From Bacteroidia bacterium (lineage in GTDB: Bacteria > Bacteroidota > Bacteroidia > CAILMK01 > JBBDIG01), in NCBI GenBank assembly GCA_040880525.1, contig JBBDIG010000017.1, positions 1 through 64,000 on the forward strand: DNA of 64,000 nt, in the 5' to 3' direction. The notes under the pieces were generated by a model. It worked only from the letters and a program-made list of their open reading frames with translations, made no database searches and was not told the DNA's origin. This document shows positions 26,157 to 33,267 of the stretch, in pieces; position 1 is the stretch's first letter, and every line of letters starts with the position of its first letter. Both the position numbers and the translations under genes were made by a program.

Positions 26157-26418
26157 CAAAACCTTGGTGCCCCTTAGTGTTCTTCGCGCCTTCGTGTCTA
26201 ATTTAAAAGCAAAACTTAGTGCCCCTTTGTGTTCTTCGTGCCTTTGTGTCTAATTTAAAAAACAAAAACTTTGTGCTCCTTAGTGTTCTTAGTGCCTTTG
26301 TGGCAATTTTAAAAAACAAAACTTCGTGCCCCTTAGTGTTTTTCGTGTCTTTGTGTCTAAGCATTTAATCAAACCTTAGTGCTCCTTAGTGTCCTTTGTG
26401 CCTTAGTGGCTAAAATTT
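26157..26418 (+). repeat. Tandem array of five ~53-bp TTNGTG units
   Basis: Five direct units begin near 26157, 26210, 26264, 26317 and 26370. Each unit has four words of the type C-TT-N-GTG spaced 10-11 bases (for example CTTAGTGCCCCTTTGTG, then TTCTTCGTGCCTTTGTG) followed by an A/T tail TCTAATTTAAAAAAC. The units differ at many positions, so the array is old. There are no unique spacers, so it is not a CRISPR. It fills most of the 386-base gap between the TlpA-like and DUF1569 genes. Confidence 0.92.
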
Positions 26419-26487
26419 TAAAATAGCAAAATCGATAAATAAACCCTTTGCCTATATCCATGTTCTTAATTCCTCAAAACCTGCCCG

Positions 26488-26946
26488 ATGAATGAACATG
26501 CCGAATTCGTTTTAATGAAAGCGCCTTCACTTTTGGAGAAGCTTGAGAAGGACACCCCCGCCCGCTGGGGTCAGATGAATGCACAGCAGATGCTGGAGCA
26601 CATCATCCTCACCGTGAAAATTGCCAATGGCAAGCTTGACCCTGGCCTGGGAATTTCGCAGGAGGAGGCAGAGAAGAAAAAAGAATTGCTGCTCTCTGAC
26701 AGGCTCTTTGAGCGCAATATGCATAATCCGCTGATGCCTGCCAAACCACGCCCGGCACACTATCCTTCGTTTGAGGATGCCAGGAACAAACTGCTGAACG
26801 AACTTGAGGATATGAAGGCTTTTATGCGCGAACATTCAGGGGCAATGCCTGTACATCCATTATTTGGCGCCCTCACGCTTGAAGAGTGGCTGCTGTTTCA
26901 TCACAATCATATAATGCATCATTTCAGTCAGTTCGGACTGATCTGA
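26488..26946 (+). CDS. DUF1569 / DinB-like four-helix protein
   Basis: 152 aa. Helical, with the DinB-superfamily metal-site pattern: a first histidine in ARWGQMNAQQMLEHIILT and a C-terminal EEWLLFHHNHIMHHFSQFGL (H-x-x-H-x-x-x-H). DUF1569 members are small metal-binding proteins, perhaps thiol-linked transferases; the reaction here is unknown. Convergent with the rhomboid gene, 18 bases away. Confidence 0.85.
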   Translation: MNEHAEFVLMKAPSLLEKLEKDTPARWGQMNAQQMLEHIILTVKIANGKLDPGLGISQEEAEKKKELLLSDRLFERNMHNPLMPAKPRPAHYPSFEDARNKLLNELEDMKAFMREHSGAMPVHPLFGALTLEEWLLFHHNHIMHHFSQFGLI

Positions 26947-26964
26947 GCGCTTTTATTGATTTCA

Positions 26965-27618
26965 CTACCGGATCAGCCGTCTGAAAAAACCTCCGGCTAC
27001 TCCGAATACAAATCCGCCTATATGCGCCCACCAGGCCACTCCACTCGTCTGGGCCGTATCTATGGAAATGCTGGCCACTCCGCTGATGACCTGCTGCACG
27101 ATCCAGATGCCGAGAAAGAAAAAGGCATTCACCCGCCAGGTGGTGATGAAAAAGCCGAGAAAGACAAGCACCCTAACCTTGTTCTTAGGGTGTAGTACAA
27201 GGTAAGCACCCAATACGGCCGAGATGGCTCCGCTGGCCCCAATGCTGGGCACAACGCTCTCCATATTGAAATAAATATGTGCAGCCGAAGCTGCAAGTCC
27301 GCCTGCCAGATAGAAAAGCAGGTATTTCAGGTGGCCAAATTCGTGTTCGATGTTATCGCCAAAAACCCAGAGAAACAGCATGTTGCCGATGAGATGCATC
27401 CAGCCTCCGTGCAGAAACATGGAGGTAAAGAGCGACAAGAGATTCTGGCCCTGGAGGATTTCCACCGGGATGACTCCATAGTTCGTAAAAAAAACCGCGA
27501 GCTCTTGCTCCGTCAGGCCGAGTTCATACACAAAGCCCAGAACATTGAGTACTATAAATATCCAGTTCAGAAAAGGCGTCCGCGAGCCTTTGATGTGATC
27601 ATCTCCGATCGGAAACAT
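26965..27618 (-). CDS. Rhomboid-family intramembrane serine protease
   Basis: 217 aa with six membrane helices. The catalytic dyad is S129 in SIGASGAISAVLGAYL and H199 in WWAHIGGFVFG; HGGWMHLIGNMLFLWVFG (loop/oxyanion region) and the first cytoplasmic segment SRTPFLNWIFIVLN are also typical. It cuts membrane-spanning helices inside the inner membrane. Substrate unknown. The upstream side (27619-27730) is the divergent promoter region shared with Ku. Confidence 0.93.
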   Translation of the reverse strand: MFPIGDDHIKGSRTPFLNWIFIVLNVLGFVYELGLTEQELAVFFTNYGVIPVEILQGQNLLSLFTSMFLHGGWMHLIGNMLFLWVFGDNIEHEFGHLKYLLFYLAGGLAASAAHIYFNMESVVPSIGASGAISAVLGAYLVLHPKNKVRVLVFLGFFITTWRVNAFFFLGIWIVQQVISGVASISIDTAQTSGVAWWAHIGGFVFGVAGGFFRRLIR

Positions 27619-27730
27619 AATTTGTCAGGTTCATGTGGTTAAAAGAAAGAATTTCATTTCCGGCAATATCTGCCCAGAACAGGCCCATCAGGATTTTGTT
27701 ATTCAACTACAATGTTAAGTTGAAAAAATT

Positions 27731-28492
27731 ATGAGAGCAATCTGGAGTGGAAGCATTGCCTTTGGCCTGGTAAATATTCCTGTAAAACTATATTCAGCCG
27801 TGAGCCACCAATCTATGGGATTCAGGCTGCTGTGCAAAAAATGCCATACACCGGTTAAATATAAGCGCCACTGCCCCGGCTGTGAAGAAGACGTGGCATG
27901 GGACGACACCGTAAAAGGGCTGGAAATTGCCAAGGGTGAATTCCTGGTTTTTACAAAAGAAGAACTGGAAAAAATAAAACCGGAGAAAAGTGATCAAATT
28001 GAAATTGAAGAATTTGTTGACCTGAAGGAAATTGATCCTATTTATTACAACAAACCCTATTTTATTGCCCCGGCAAAAGCTAAGGAAAAGGCATATTTTC
28101 TTTTTAAAGAAGTTTTAAAAACCAGTGATAAAGTAGCGATTGGCCGTTTCGTAATGCGTGAGAAAGAATACATCTCCGCCATTCGTGATTTTGACAATGG
28201 TCTTATTCTCAGCACCCTTAATTATAAATATGAAGTGCGGGATGTAAATGACATTAAGCAACTGGAAGAACCACCGCGACTCAATAAAAAGGAACTTGAA
28301 CTGGCTATTTCGCTTGTAAACCAACTTTACGAAGAAGAATTTCATGTAGAGAAATTCAAAGACACATTTGCCGAGCAGCTTAAGAAAATGATGGAGAAAA
28401 AGGAAAAGACCTACATTGAGGAGCCAAAGGCCGAGAGCACAGGGAAAGGAAAAAGCCTGATGGATGCTTTGAAGGCGAGCCTGGAGCAGTGA
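27731..28492 (+). CDS. ku: Bacterial Ku protein (non-homologous end joining)
   Basis: 253 aa. N-terminal MRAIWSGSIAFGLVNIPVKLYS is diagnostic for bacterial Ku, followed by the beta-barrel region with C-x2-C-x9-C-x2-C (CKKCHTPVKYKRHCPGC), then EIEEFVDLKEIDPIYYNKPYF and IGRFVMREKEYISAIRDF. It binds DNA ends as a homodimer and recruits the LigD ligase. No ligD is in the window, which is common when the genes are scattered. The C-terminal 30 residues are lysine-rich (EKKEKTYIEEPKAES), as in the extended DNA-binding tails. Confidence 0.95.
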   Translation: MRAIWSGSIAFGLVNIPVKLYSAVSHQSMGFRLLCKKCHTPVKYKRHCPGCEEDVAWDDTVKGLEIAKGEFLVFTKEELEKIKPEKSDQIEIEEFVDLKEIDPIYYNKPYFIAPAKAKEKAYFLFKEVLKTSDKVAIGRFVMREKEYISAIRDFDNGLILSTLNYKYEVRDVNDIKQLEEPPRLNKKELELAISLVNQLYEEEFHVEKFKDTFAEQLKKMMEKKEKTYIEEPKAESTGKGKSLMDALKASLEQ

Positions 28493-28494
28493 GT

Positions 28495-28565
28495 GGTGTG
28501 CTGTGTTCAGCGTTCAGCGTTCTGTGTTCCGTGTTCAGCGTTTCGTGTTTAGTTCGTGAGCTGTA
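28495..28565. repeat. GTTC-word low-complexity repeat
   Basis: Degenerate direct words GTGTTC-AGCGTTC recur about six times between Ku and the methyltransferase gene. It resembles the GTTC/GAAC words at 32517-32580 and 33161-33266. Confidence 0.75.
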
Positions 28566-28566
28566 T

Positions 28567-29727
28567 TTAGGGGGTGGATAATCTTGAGGCAAAAAGTGAA
28601 TCGCTTCTTTTATCATAGCCGGGAAATGCTTTTCGGGATTCTTCGGTAAGGCTGGGCCCGGCTGCCCCAATTACTTCTGAATTTTCTTTTTTAAATACCG
28701 AGCAGGTAATATAAATAATGGGTTTGCCGGGATTGAGAAATTGCTGCACGCGCTCAAGGAGTTTTTGCTGAAGTTTAGCGTATTGCTCTATTTCATTTAA
28801 CTCAAAATAGCGCAGCCGCTCCGAATTGCGGGCCCAGGTGCCGGAACCTGTGCAGGGTGCATCCAGGATGATCCCGTCAAACTTTGGCAGCGCAATTTCT
28901 TCATCCTTTGTCAGATCGGCCTCCAGAACTTTCTCAGGTTTCACGCCTGCCTTCATCATTCGTGTTTTGTAATTGCTCAGAATATTTTCACGGATGTCGG
29001 TGGCATAGAGGTGAATATCCGGTTGCATATCCCAGATCAAGAGACTTTTGCCGCCAGAACCAGCGCAGCAGTCCCACCAGAATTCGCCCGGCTTGGGATT
29101 GAACATTTTGGCGGTCATTTGCGAGGAGCGATCCTGAATATCAAACCAACCCTGGCCATAACTTTTAAGCTGCGTGAGCGGAAGATCCTGCGGAAATGCC
29201 ATCATCTGTCCTTCGTCTACCATGGGTTCCCAGCCCTTTTCCACAATTTCCTCCCGTACCTTTTTTTCTTCCTTCCTGATCCTGATCCAGACCCAGGGTT
29301 GTACCAGCAGGGACCTGATAAATGCCGCAGCATCAATTTCTTCCATCAACTCATCGGTATATGGAAAAATGTGCTCCAAATTAAAATCCACATGCTTTTC
29401 CAGCAAAGCCGATTTTTCGGCTAAAGGCAATTGCACATCGTCAGGTTGAAGCTGTGAAAATTCGCGAAGCCAAAAATCGAGAAACGGATCAGCCTGCGAG
29501 GATACCAGGAAATGTGCATACACCAACGCTTCCCTGGCCGGAAGATGATCCAGGCTGTGGCCGGTTCGGAAATAGTGGTAACAAAGGGAAGAATACAACC
29601 GCCTGTCGCGGCTGCCAAACTGTTTATGTTTTCGGAAAAATTGCTTCAGGTGTACATGAAAAGGCGCAGGAGGACTGTACGTTTCCAGGATTTGCAGGGC
29701 ATAATTTAGCTGTACTTGTTGTTTCAC
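28567..29727 (-). CDS. RsmB/NOP-family SAM-dependent RNA methyltransferase
   Basis: 386 aa. The C-terminal half is the m5C methyltransferase core: SAM site (FWWDCCAGSGGKSLLI), motif IV FDGIILDAPCTGSGTWARN with its Cys, and motif VI IYITCSVFKKENSEVI with the second, catalytic-type Cys. The N-terminal ~130 residues are helical, as in the NusB-like region of RsmB. A cytosine-5 rRNA or tRNA modification is likely; the exact site is not visible. The stop lies inside low-complexity sequence, and the last residues (SDSLFASRLSTP) may have been extended by the adjacent repeat. Confidence 0.85.
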   Translation of the reverse strand: MKQQVQLNYALQILETYSPPAPFHVHLKQFFRKHKQFGSRDRRLYSSLCYHYFRTGHSLDHLPAREALVYAHFLVSSQADPFLDFWLREFSQLQPDDVQLPLAEKSALLEKHVDFNLEHIFPYTDELMEEIDAAAFIRSLLVQPWVWIRIRKEEKKVREEIVEKGWEPMVDEGQMMAFPQDLPLTQLKSYGQGWFDIQDRSSQMTAKMFNPKPGEFWWDCCAGSGGKSLLIWDMQPDIHLYATDIRENILSNYKTRMMKAGVKPEKVLEADLTKDEEIALPKFDGIILDAPCTGSGTWARNSERLRYFELNEIEQYAKLQQKLLERVQQFLNPGKPIIYITCSVFKKENSEVIGAAGPSLTEESRKAFPGYDKRSDSLFASRLSTP

Positions 29728-29759
29728 TTAATTAATTTATTAAAATATAAAACAGGTAA

Positions 29760-31040
29760 TTAAAACTTCACTCTGGTGAGTTCATCGTCCTCGTACTTAA
29801 GGAGATGCAGGTAATGATTATAATATCCACCTGTTGCTGAATCCTTTTCCATTTGATATTTGCTGTGCAGAAGCGGAAAAGTTTGGCCATCAATATAGCG
29901 CTGAAAATACTTTCCATCCTGCACCAGCCGTGAAGCGTAGAGCAGCATATCGTCATATCCCCGAAAAGCAAAATCCCGTGGTTCCTGCTTGTATTGCTCC
30001 CGGTATTTCAATACAAAATCCACGACATTCTTATCCTCATAATCCACATAAAATGAGGTGAGAATATGCACGTTTCCGTAGCTCCATACCCTCGGGTCAA
30101 AAGTCTGAAAGCTGAGCCAGTTATTAAGGCCAACAACAGTTATTTTATTTCCACGGCCTGCAATTTTATTAAACAAAGAATTTACAAAAAGCTCATCATC
30201 GGTAGGTACGAAAATGATCATATCCTCTTCAAAATCTTCATTGCTAAACTTGATGTTGCTGATGCTGCCGCTTTTCTCCACGATGTTGTTGGCGATGGCC
30301 GTATCAAGATGCTGCCGCAATTTATCCGCAATGGCTTTTTGATCCAGCAGCGGTTCCCTGACAATATAGAGCTTCTGTCCAAAAAGGGTCTTATTGAGAT
30401 AATTCCCCAGCACCCGTCCATAATCCTCCTGTTGCGGTACGGAAAGGAGAAAGTAGTGATTTGTACTGCCGCTGTCTGCCACATCATAAAAAGGCGAGAC
30501 AAACGGGATGCGCTTCAGAGCCGAAAATTCATAGACCATTTTTACATGGTTCCTGATCATAGGACCGATGATCAGATCAGTTTCCTTACCTGACATTTGC
30601 CTGAGCAGTTTGACTATTTCGAGCGTATCATCTTTAGTATCATGTACGTGCAAATCGAAATCTATCCCGCAGGCCTTCAGCGTGTCCAGCGCCAGGAGTG
30701 CGCCCCAATAATATTCGCTGGCAATTCTGGAAATGGCGTTATTGCGGCCCACCTCGCGTTCCTGCCAGTCCAGATGAAGGGGCAGCAGCATCGCAATGCT
30801 GTATTTGTTTTTCATCACGCGCGGATAGAGCAGGTCAAGCGTATCTATCACATTGTCAGGAGTCACCTCGCGCACATCAGGATCATCTTTAGCCGTAGGG
30901 TCTTCTTCTGCCGGTTTGTCCGCCCTCTCCGTTTTCTCAAAAAGAAAACATGAGGAAAACGTGAACGTCAGCAGCATCAGTACTAAAAGCCGGAACTTAC
31001 TCCCACTCAATGGTAGCCGGAGGTTTTGAGGAAATATCAT
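29760..31040 (-). CDS. Periplasmic-binding-fold (type 1) lipoprotein
   Basis: 426 aa. Lipoprotein signal: [14 protein letters not shown] with the lipobox Cys at residue 31. An acidic, Pro-rich linker ([17 protein letters not shown]) leads to a branched-chain amino-acid-receptor-like fold: [14 protein letters not shown], then [41 protein letters not shown], and [11 protein letters not shown]. Bacteroidota use such LivJ-like lipoproteins in cell-envelope or peptidoglycan-amidase activator roles; no ABC transporter is nearby. The start lies 44 bases inside guaA on the same strand; no later in-frame Met leaves a proper signal peptide, so the overlap appears real. Confidence 0.72.
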   Translation of the reverse strand: MIFPQNLRLPLSGSKFRLLVLMLLTFTFSSCFLFEKTERADKPAEEDPTAKDDPDVREVTPDNVIDTLDLLYPRVMKNKYSIAMLLPLHLDWQEREVGRNNAISRIASEYYWGALLALDTLKACGIDFDLHVHDTKDDTLEIVKLLRQMSGKETDLIIGPMIRNHVKMVYEFSALKRIPFVSPFYDVADSGSTNHYFLLSVPQQEDYGRVLGNYLNKTLFGQKLYIVREPLLDQKAIADKLRQHLDTAIANNIVEKSGSISNIKFSNEDFEEDMIIFVPTDDELFVNSLFNKIAGRGNKITVVGLNNWLSFQTFDPRVWSYGNVHILTSFYVDYEDKNVVDFVLKYREQYKQEPRDFAFRGYDDMLLYASRLVQDGKYFQRYIDGQTFPLLHSKYQMEKDSATGGYYNHYLHLLKYEDDELTRVKF

Positions 31041-32589
31041 ATACTACCCTGTTTATACCTTTTATCTTATTAATGATCTGATTGGAAATTTTGCTCAAAA
31101 AATCATGCGGCAAATGAGCCCAGTCAGCCGTCATTCCATCAGTCGAATATACGGCCCGCAGGCAAACTACATTTTCGTAAGTACGCTCATCGCCCATCAC
31201 GCCTACTGACCGCACGGGAAGCAGAATTGTCCCCGCCTGCCATACTTCATCATAAAATCCTTCACGCTTTAATCCACTGATAAAAATATGGTCGGCTTCC
31301 TGAAGCACCTTCACCTTTTCGGCAGTAATATCGCCCAAAATACGAATGGCCAGCCCTGGTCCCGGAAATGGGTGCCGGTTCAGAATATTCTGCGGAATTT
31401 CAAGCTCCTTCCCTACCCTGCGCACTTCGTCCTTGAAAAGCGTATTGAGGGGCTCTAATGTTTTCAAATGCATTTTTTCCGGCAGCCCGCCTACATTGTG
31501 GTGGCTCTTAATTGTAGCCGAAGGCCCTTTCACGCTCACCGACTCAATCACATCAGGATAGATGGTGCCCTGCCCAAGCCATTTCACGTCCTGTATCCGA
31601 TGGGCCTCACGGTCGAACACCTCGATGAAGGTGCGGCCTATGGCTTTGCGCTTTTCCTCAGGATCAGAGATTCCAGCCAGCGCATCATAAAATTCCTGCT
31701 TTGCATCCACGCCTTTGATGTTCAGTCCCATATCCCGGTAGCTGTGCAGCACTTCCTCAAATTCATCTTTGCGCAGCAGGCCATTGTCCACGAAAATGCA
31801 GAAGAGGCGGTCGCCAATGGCGCGGTCTATCAGGCTGGCGGCTACGGTGCTGTCTACCCCGCCTGAGAGGCCCATCACTACTTTGCCCTCATCGCCCACC
31901 GCGTCCCTGATCTCCTGCACTGTGGCATCCACAAAGTGGGCTGGTGTCCAGTCCTGGCTGCACCCGCAGATGTCCACAAGGAAATTCCTGAGCAGAAGCA
32001 GCCCGTCAGTGGAATGATAAACTTCAGGATGGAACTGCAGCCCGTATATTGGCTTGTCAGTGGAGTGAAATGCTGCGACCTGAACCGTCTCCGTGCTGGC
32101 GATAATCTCATAGTTTTCCGGCACCTTAAGGATTGTGTCCCCGTGGCTCATCCACACTTGCGAGTGCTGCGGAATGTCTTTCATCAGCTTGGAATCGGGA
32201 TCAGCATATTGCAGGTTGGCGCGGCCATATTCACGGATGTTGCTGGCCTCTACTTCCCCGCCCTCATTTATTGCAATAAGCTGTGCTCCGTAGCACACAC
32301 CAAGTACTGGAGTCCCGCCCAGCACTTTTTGCAAATCCACACGTGGTGATTGCGGGTCCTTCACAGAAGCGGGGCTGCCACTGAGGATGATGCCTTTAAC
32401 TTCCGCGCCCCACTCAGGCAGGTGATTGAAGGGGTAGATCTCGCAATAGACATTCAGCTCCCGGACTTTGCGTGCAATGAGCTGGGTGTATTGTGATCCG
32501 AAGTCGACTATCAGAATTCGTTCTGGGTTCTGGGTTACGGGTTCCGGGTTCGATGTTCCGGGTTTTGGGTTGTGTGTTTCTGGTTCCAT
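30997..32589 (-). CDS. guaA: GMP synthase (glutamine-hydrolysing)
   Basis: 530 aa. It converts XMP, ATP and glutamine to GMP. The class I amidotransferase domain has C99 in LGVCYGAQL and the His of [10 protein letters not shown]; the ATP-pyrophosphatase P-loop reads [13 protein letters not shown]; the dimerisation domain ends with the invariant KPPATIEWE. The first 23 residues ([18 protein letters not shown] within it) are unlike other GuaA proteins, which begin just before [10 protein letters not shown], and are encoded by a GAACCC-type repeat. No other ATG, GTG or TTG start lies between. Followed by the overlapping lipoprotein gene. Confidence 0.95.
   Translation of the reverse strand: MEPETHNPKPGTSNPEPVTQNPERILIVDFGSQYTQLIARKVRELNVYCEIYPFNHLPEWGAEVKGIILSGSPASVKDPQSPRVDLQKVLGGTPVLGVCYGAQLIAINEGGEVEASNIREYGRANLQYADPDSKLMKDIPQHSQVWMSHGDTILKVPENYEIIASTETVQVAAFHSTDKPIYGLQFHPEVYHSTDGLLLLRNFLVDICGCSQDWTPAHFVDATVQEIRDAVGDEGKVVMGLSGGVDSTVAASLIDRAIGDRLFCIFVDNGLLRKDEFEEVLHSYRDMGLNIKGVDAKQEFYDALAGISDPEEKRKAIGRTFIEVFDREAHRIQDVKWLGQGTIYPDVIESVSVKGPSATIKSHHNVGGLPEKMHLKTLEPLNTLFKDEVRRVGKELEIPQNILNRHPFPGPGLAIRILGDITAEKVKVLQEADHIFISGLKREGFYDEVWQAGTILLPVRSVGVMGDERTYENVVCLRAVYSTDGMTADWAHLPHDFLSKISNQIINKIKGINRVVYDISSKPPATIEWE
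32517..32580. repeat. GGGTTC/GAACCC repeat inside the guaA 5' end
   Basis: On the plus strand GTTCTGGGTTCTGGGTT and related words repeat about six times with a 7-10-base step. It is the inverted counterpart of the array at 33161-33266, and it is translated as the Pro/Asn-rich start of guaA. Confidence 0.85.
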
Positions 32590-32637
32590 ATTTTATTGAG
32601 TGGTGTTAGGTTTAATCCTTGTAAATTCAATTTAGGG

Positions 32638-33123
32638 TCAAACAGATTCATCGTGGGGTGCAATGAGAAATTCGTTGGGGAATTTCATTATTTCTTTAGC
32701 ATACAGGACTTCTGGATCTGAAACACGATTGTTAAATTTTGAACCTTTAAAAGAAGACTGATTCAAGTAACTAATAAGTTTTCCTATTTGCCTGATGCAC
32801 TGATCGAGGAGTTCATAGGTGCTTTCGAATTCCTCTTTAGAAATATAGTTTTGATCTAAGGCCCGGTACAGTTGTGATTTCAATTCTCCGGCAGAAGCCT
32901 TTGAAATACTTAGGAAGTTGGAAAATTCCTTATTTCCTCCACGTTCAAATCCCTCGGCAAAATTATCCATGATGGAACCTGCTGATGCCCTCGCCTGTCC
33001 TTGAAACCTATAATCCCGAAACCATGCTTCACGCTTGGTAAATTCATAAATAATCTTTGCTATGTTCCGGGCTTGTTGCCAAATCCGAAAATCCTCAAAC
33101 CGTGTCAATTTATCCAAACTCAT
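32638..33123 (-). CDS. Four-helix-bundle protein (23S rRNA intervening-sequence type)
   Basis: 161 aa. The family pattern is clear: FEDFRIWQQARNIAKIIYEF, RFQGQARASAGSIMDNFAEG, EFSNFLSISKASAGELKSQL, then a fourth helix ending RQIGKLISYLNQ. Members form pentameric helix bundles and are found inside 23S rRNA insertions, near diversity-generating retroelements (Avd-like), or alone; the function alone is unknown. Here the gene sits between guaA and valS with GAACCC arrays in opposite orientation on both sides. Confidence 0.9.
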   Translation of the reverse strand: MSLDKLTRFEDFRIWQQARNIAKIIYEFTKREAWFRDYRFQGQARASAGSIMDNFAEGFERGGNKEFSNFLSISKASAGELKSQLYRALDQNYISKEEFESTYELLDQCIRQIGKLISYLNQSSFKGSKFNNRVSDPEVLYAKEIMKFPNEFLIAPHDESV

Positions 33124-33160
33124 AATTCAATTTATTATATCATGATTTTTACAGCCTAAA

Positions 33161-33266
33161 CCTCGAACCCAGAACCCTGAACGTTGACCCCAGAACCCCG
33201 AACGTTGAACCCTGAACCCCGAACGTTGAACCCAGAACGTTGAACCCAGAACCCAGAACCCAAAAC
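33161..33266. repeat. GAACCC/GAACGTT tandem array
   Basis: About five units of roughly 21 bases (GAACCCNGAACGTTGA type) run from the upstream side of the four-helix-bundle gene to 2 bases before the valS stop. The words are shared, in reverse orientation, with 32517-32580. Confidence 0.9.
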
Positions 33267-33267
33267 G

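Noticed and set aside
26157-26418. CRISPR-like spacing of ~53-bp units
   Set aside because: Neighbouring units differ throughout, the A/T tails are alike rather than unique, and no cas gene is present. It is a degenerate tandem repeat.
31878-32111. Second minus-strand frame inside guaA
   Set aside because: It overlaps the invariant amidotransferase and P-loop region in another frame and has no independent support.
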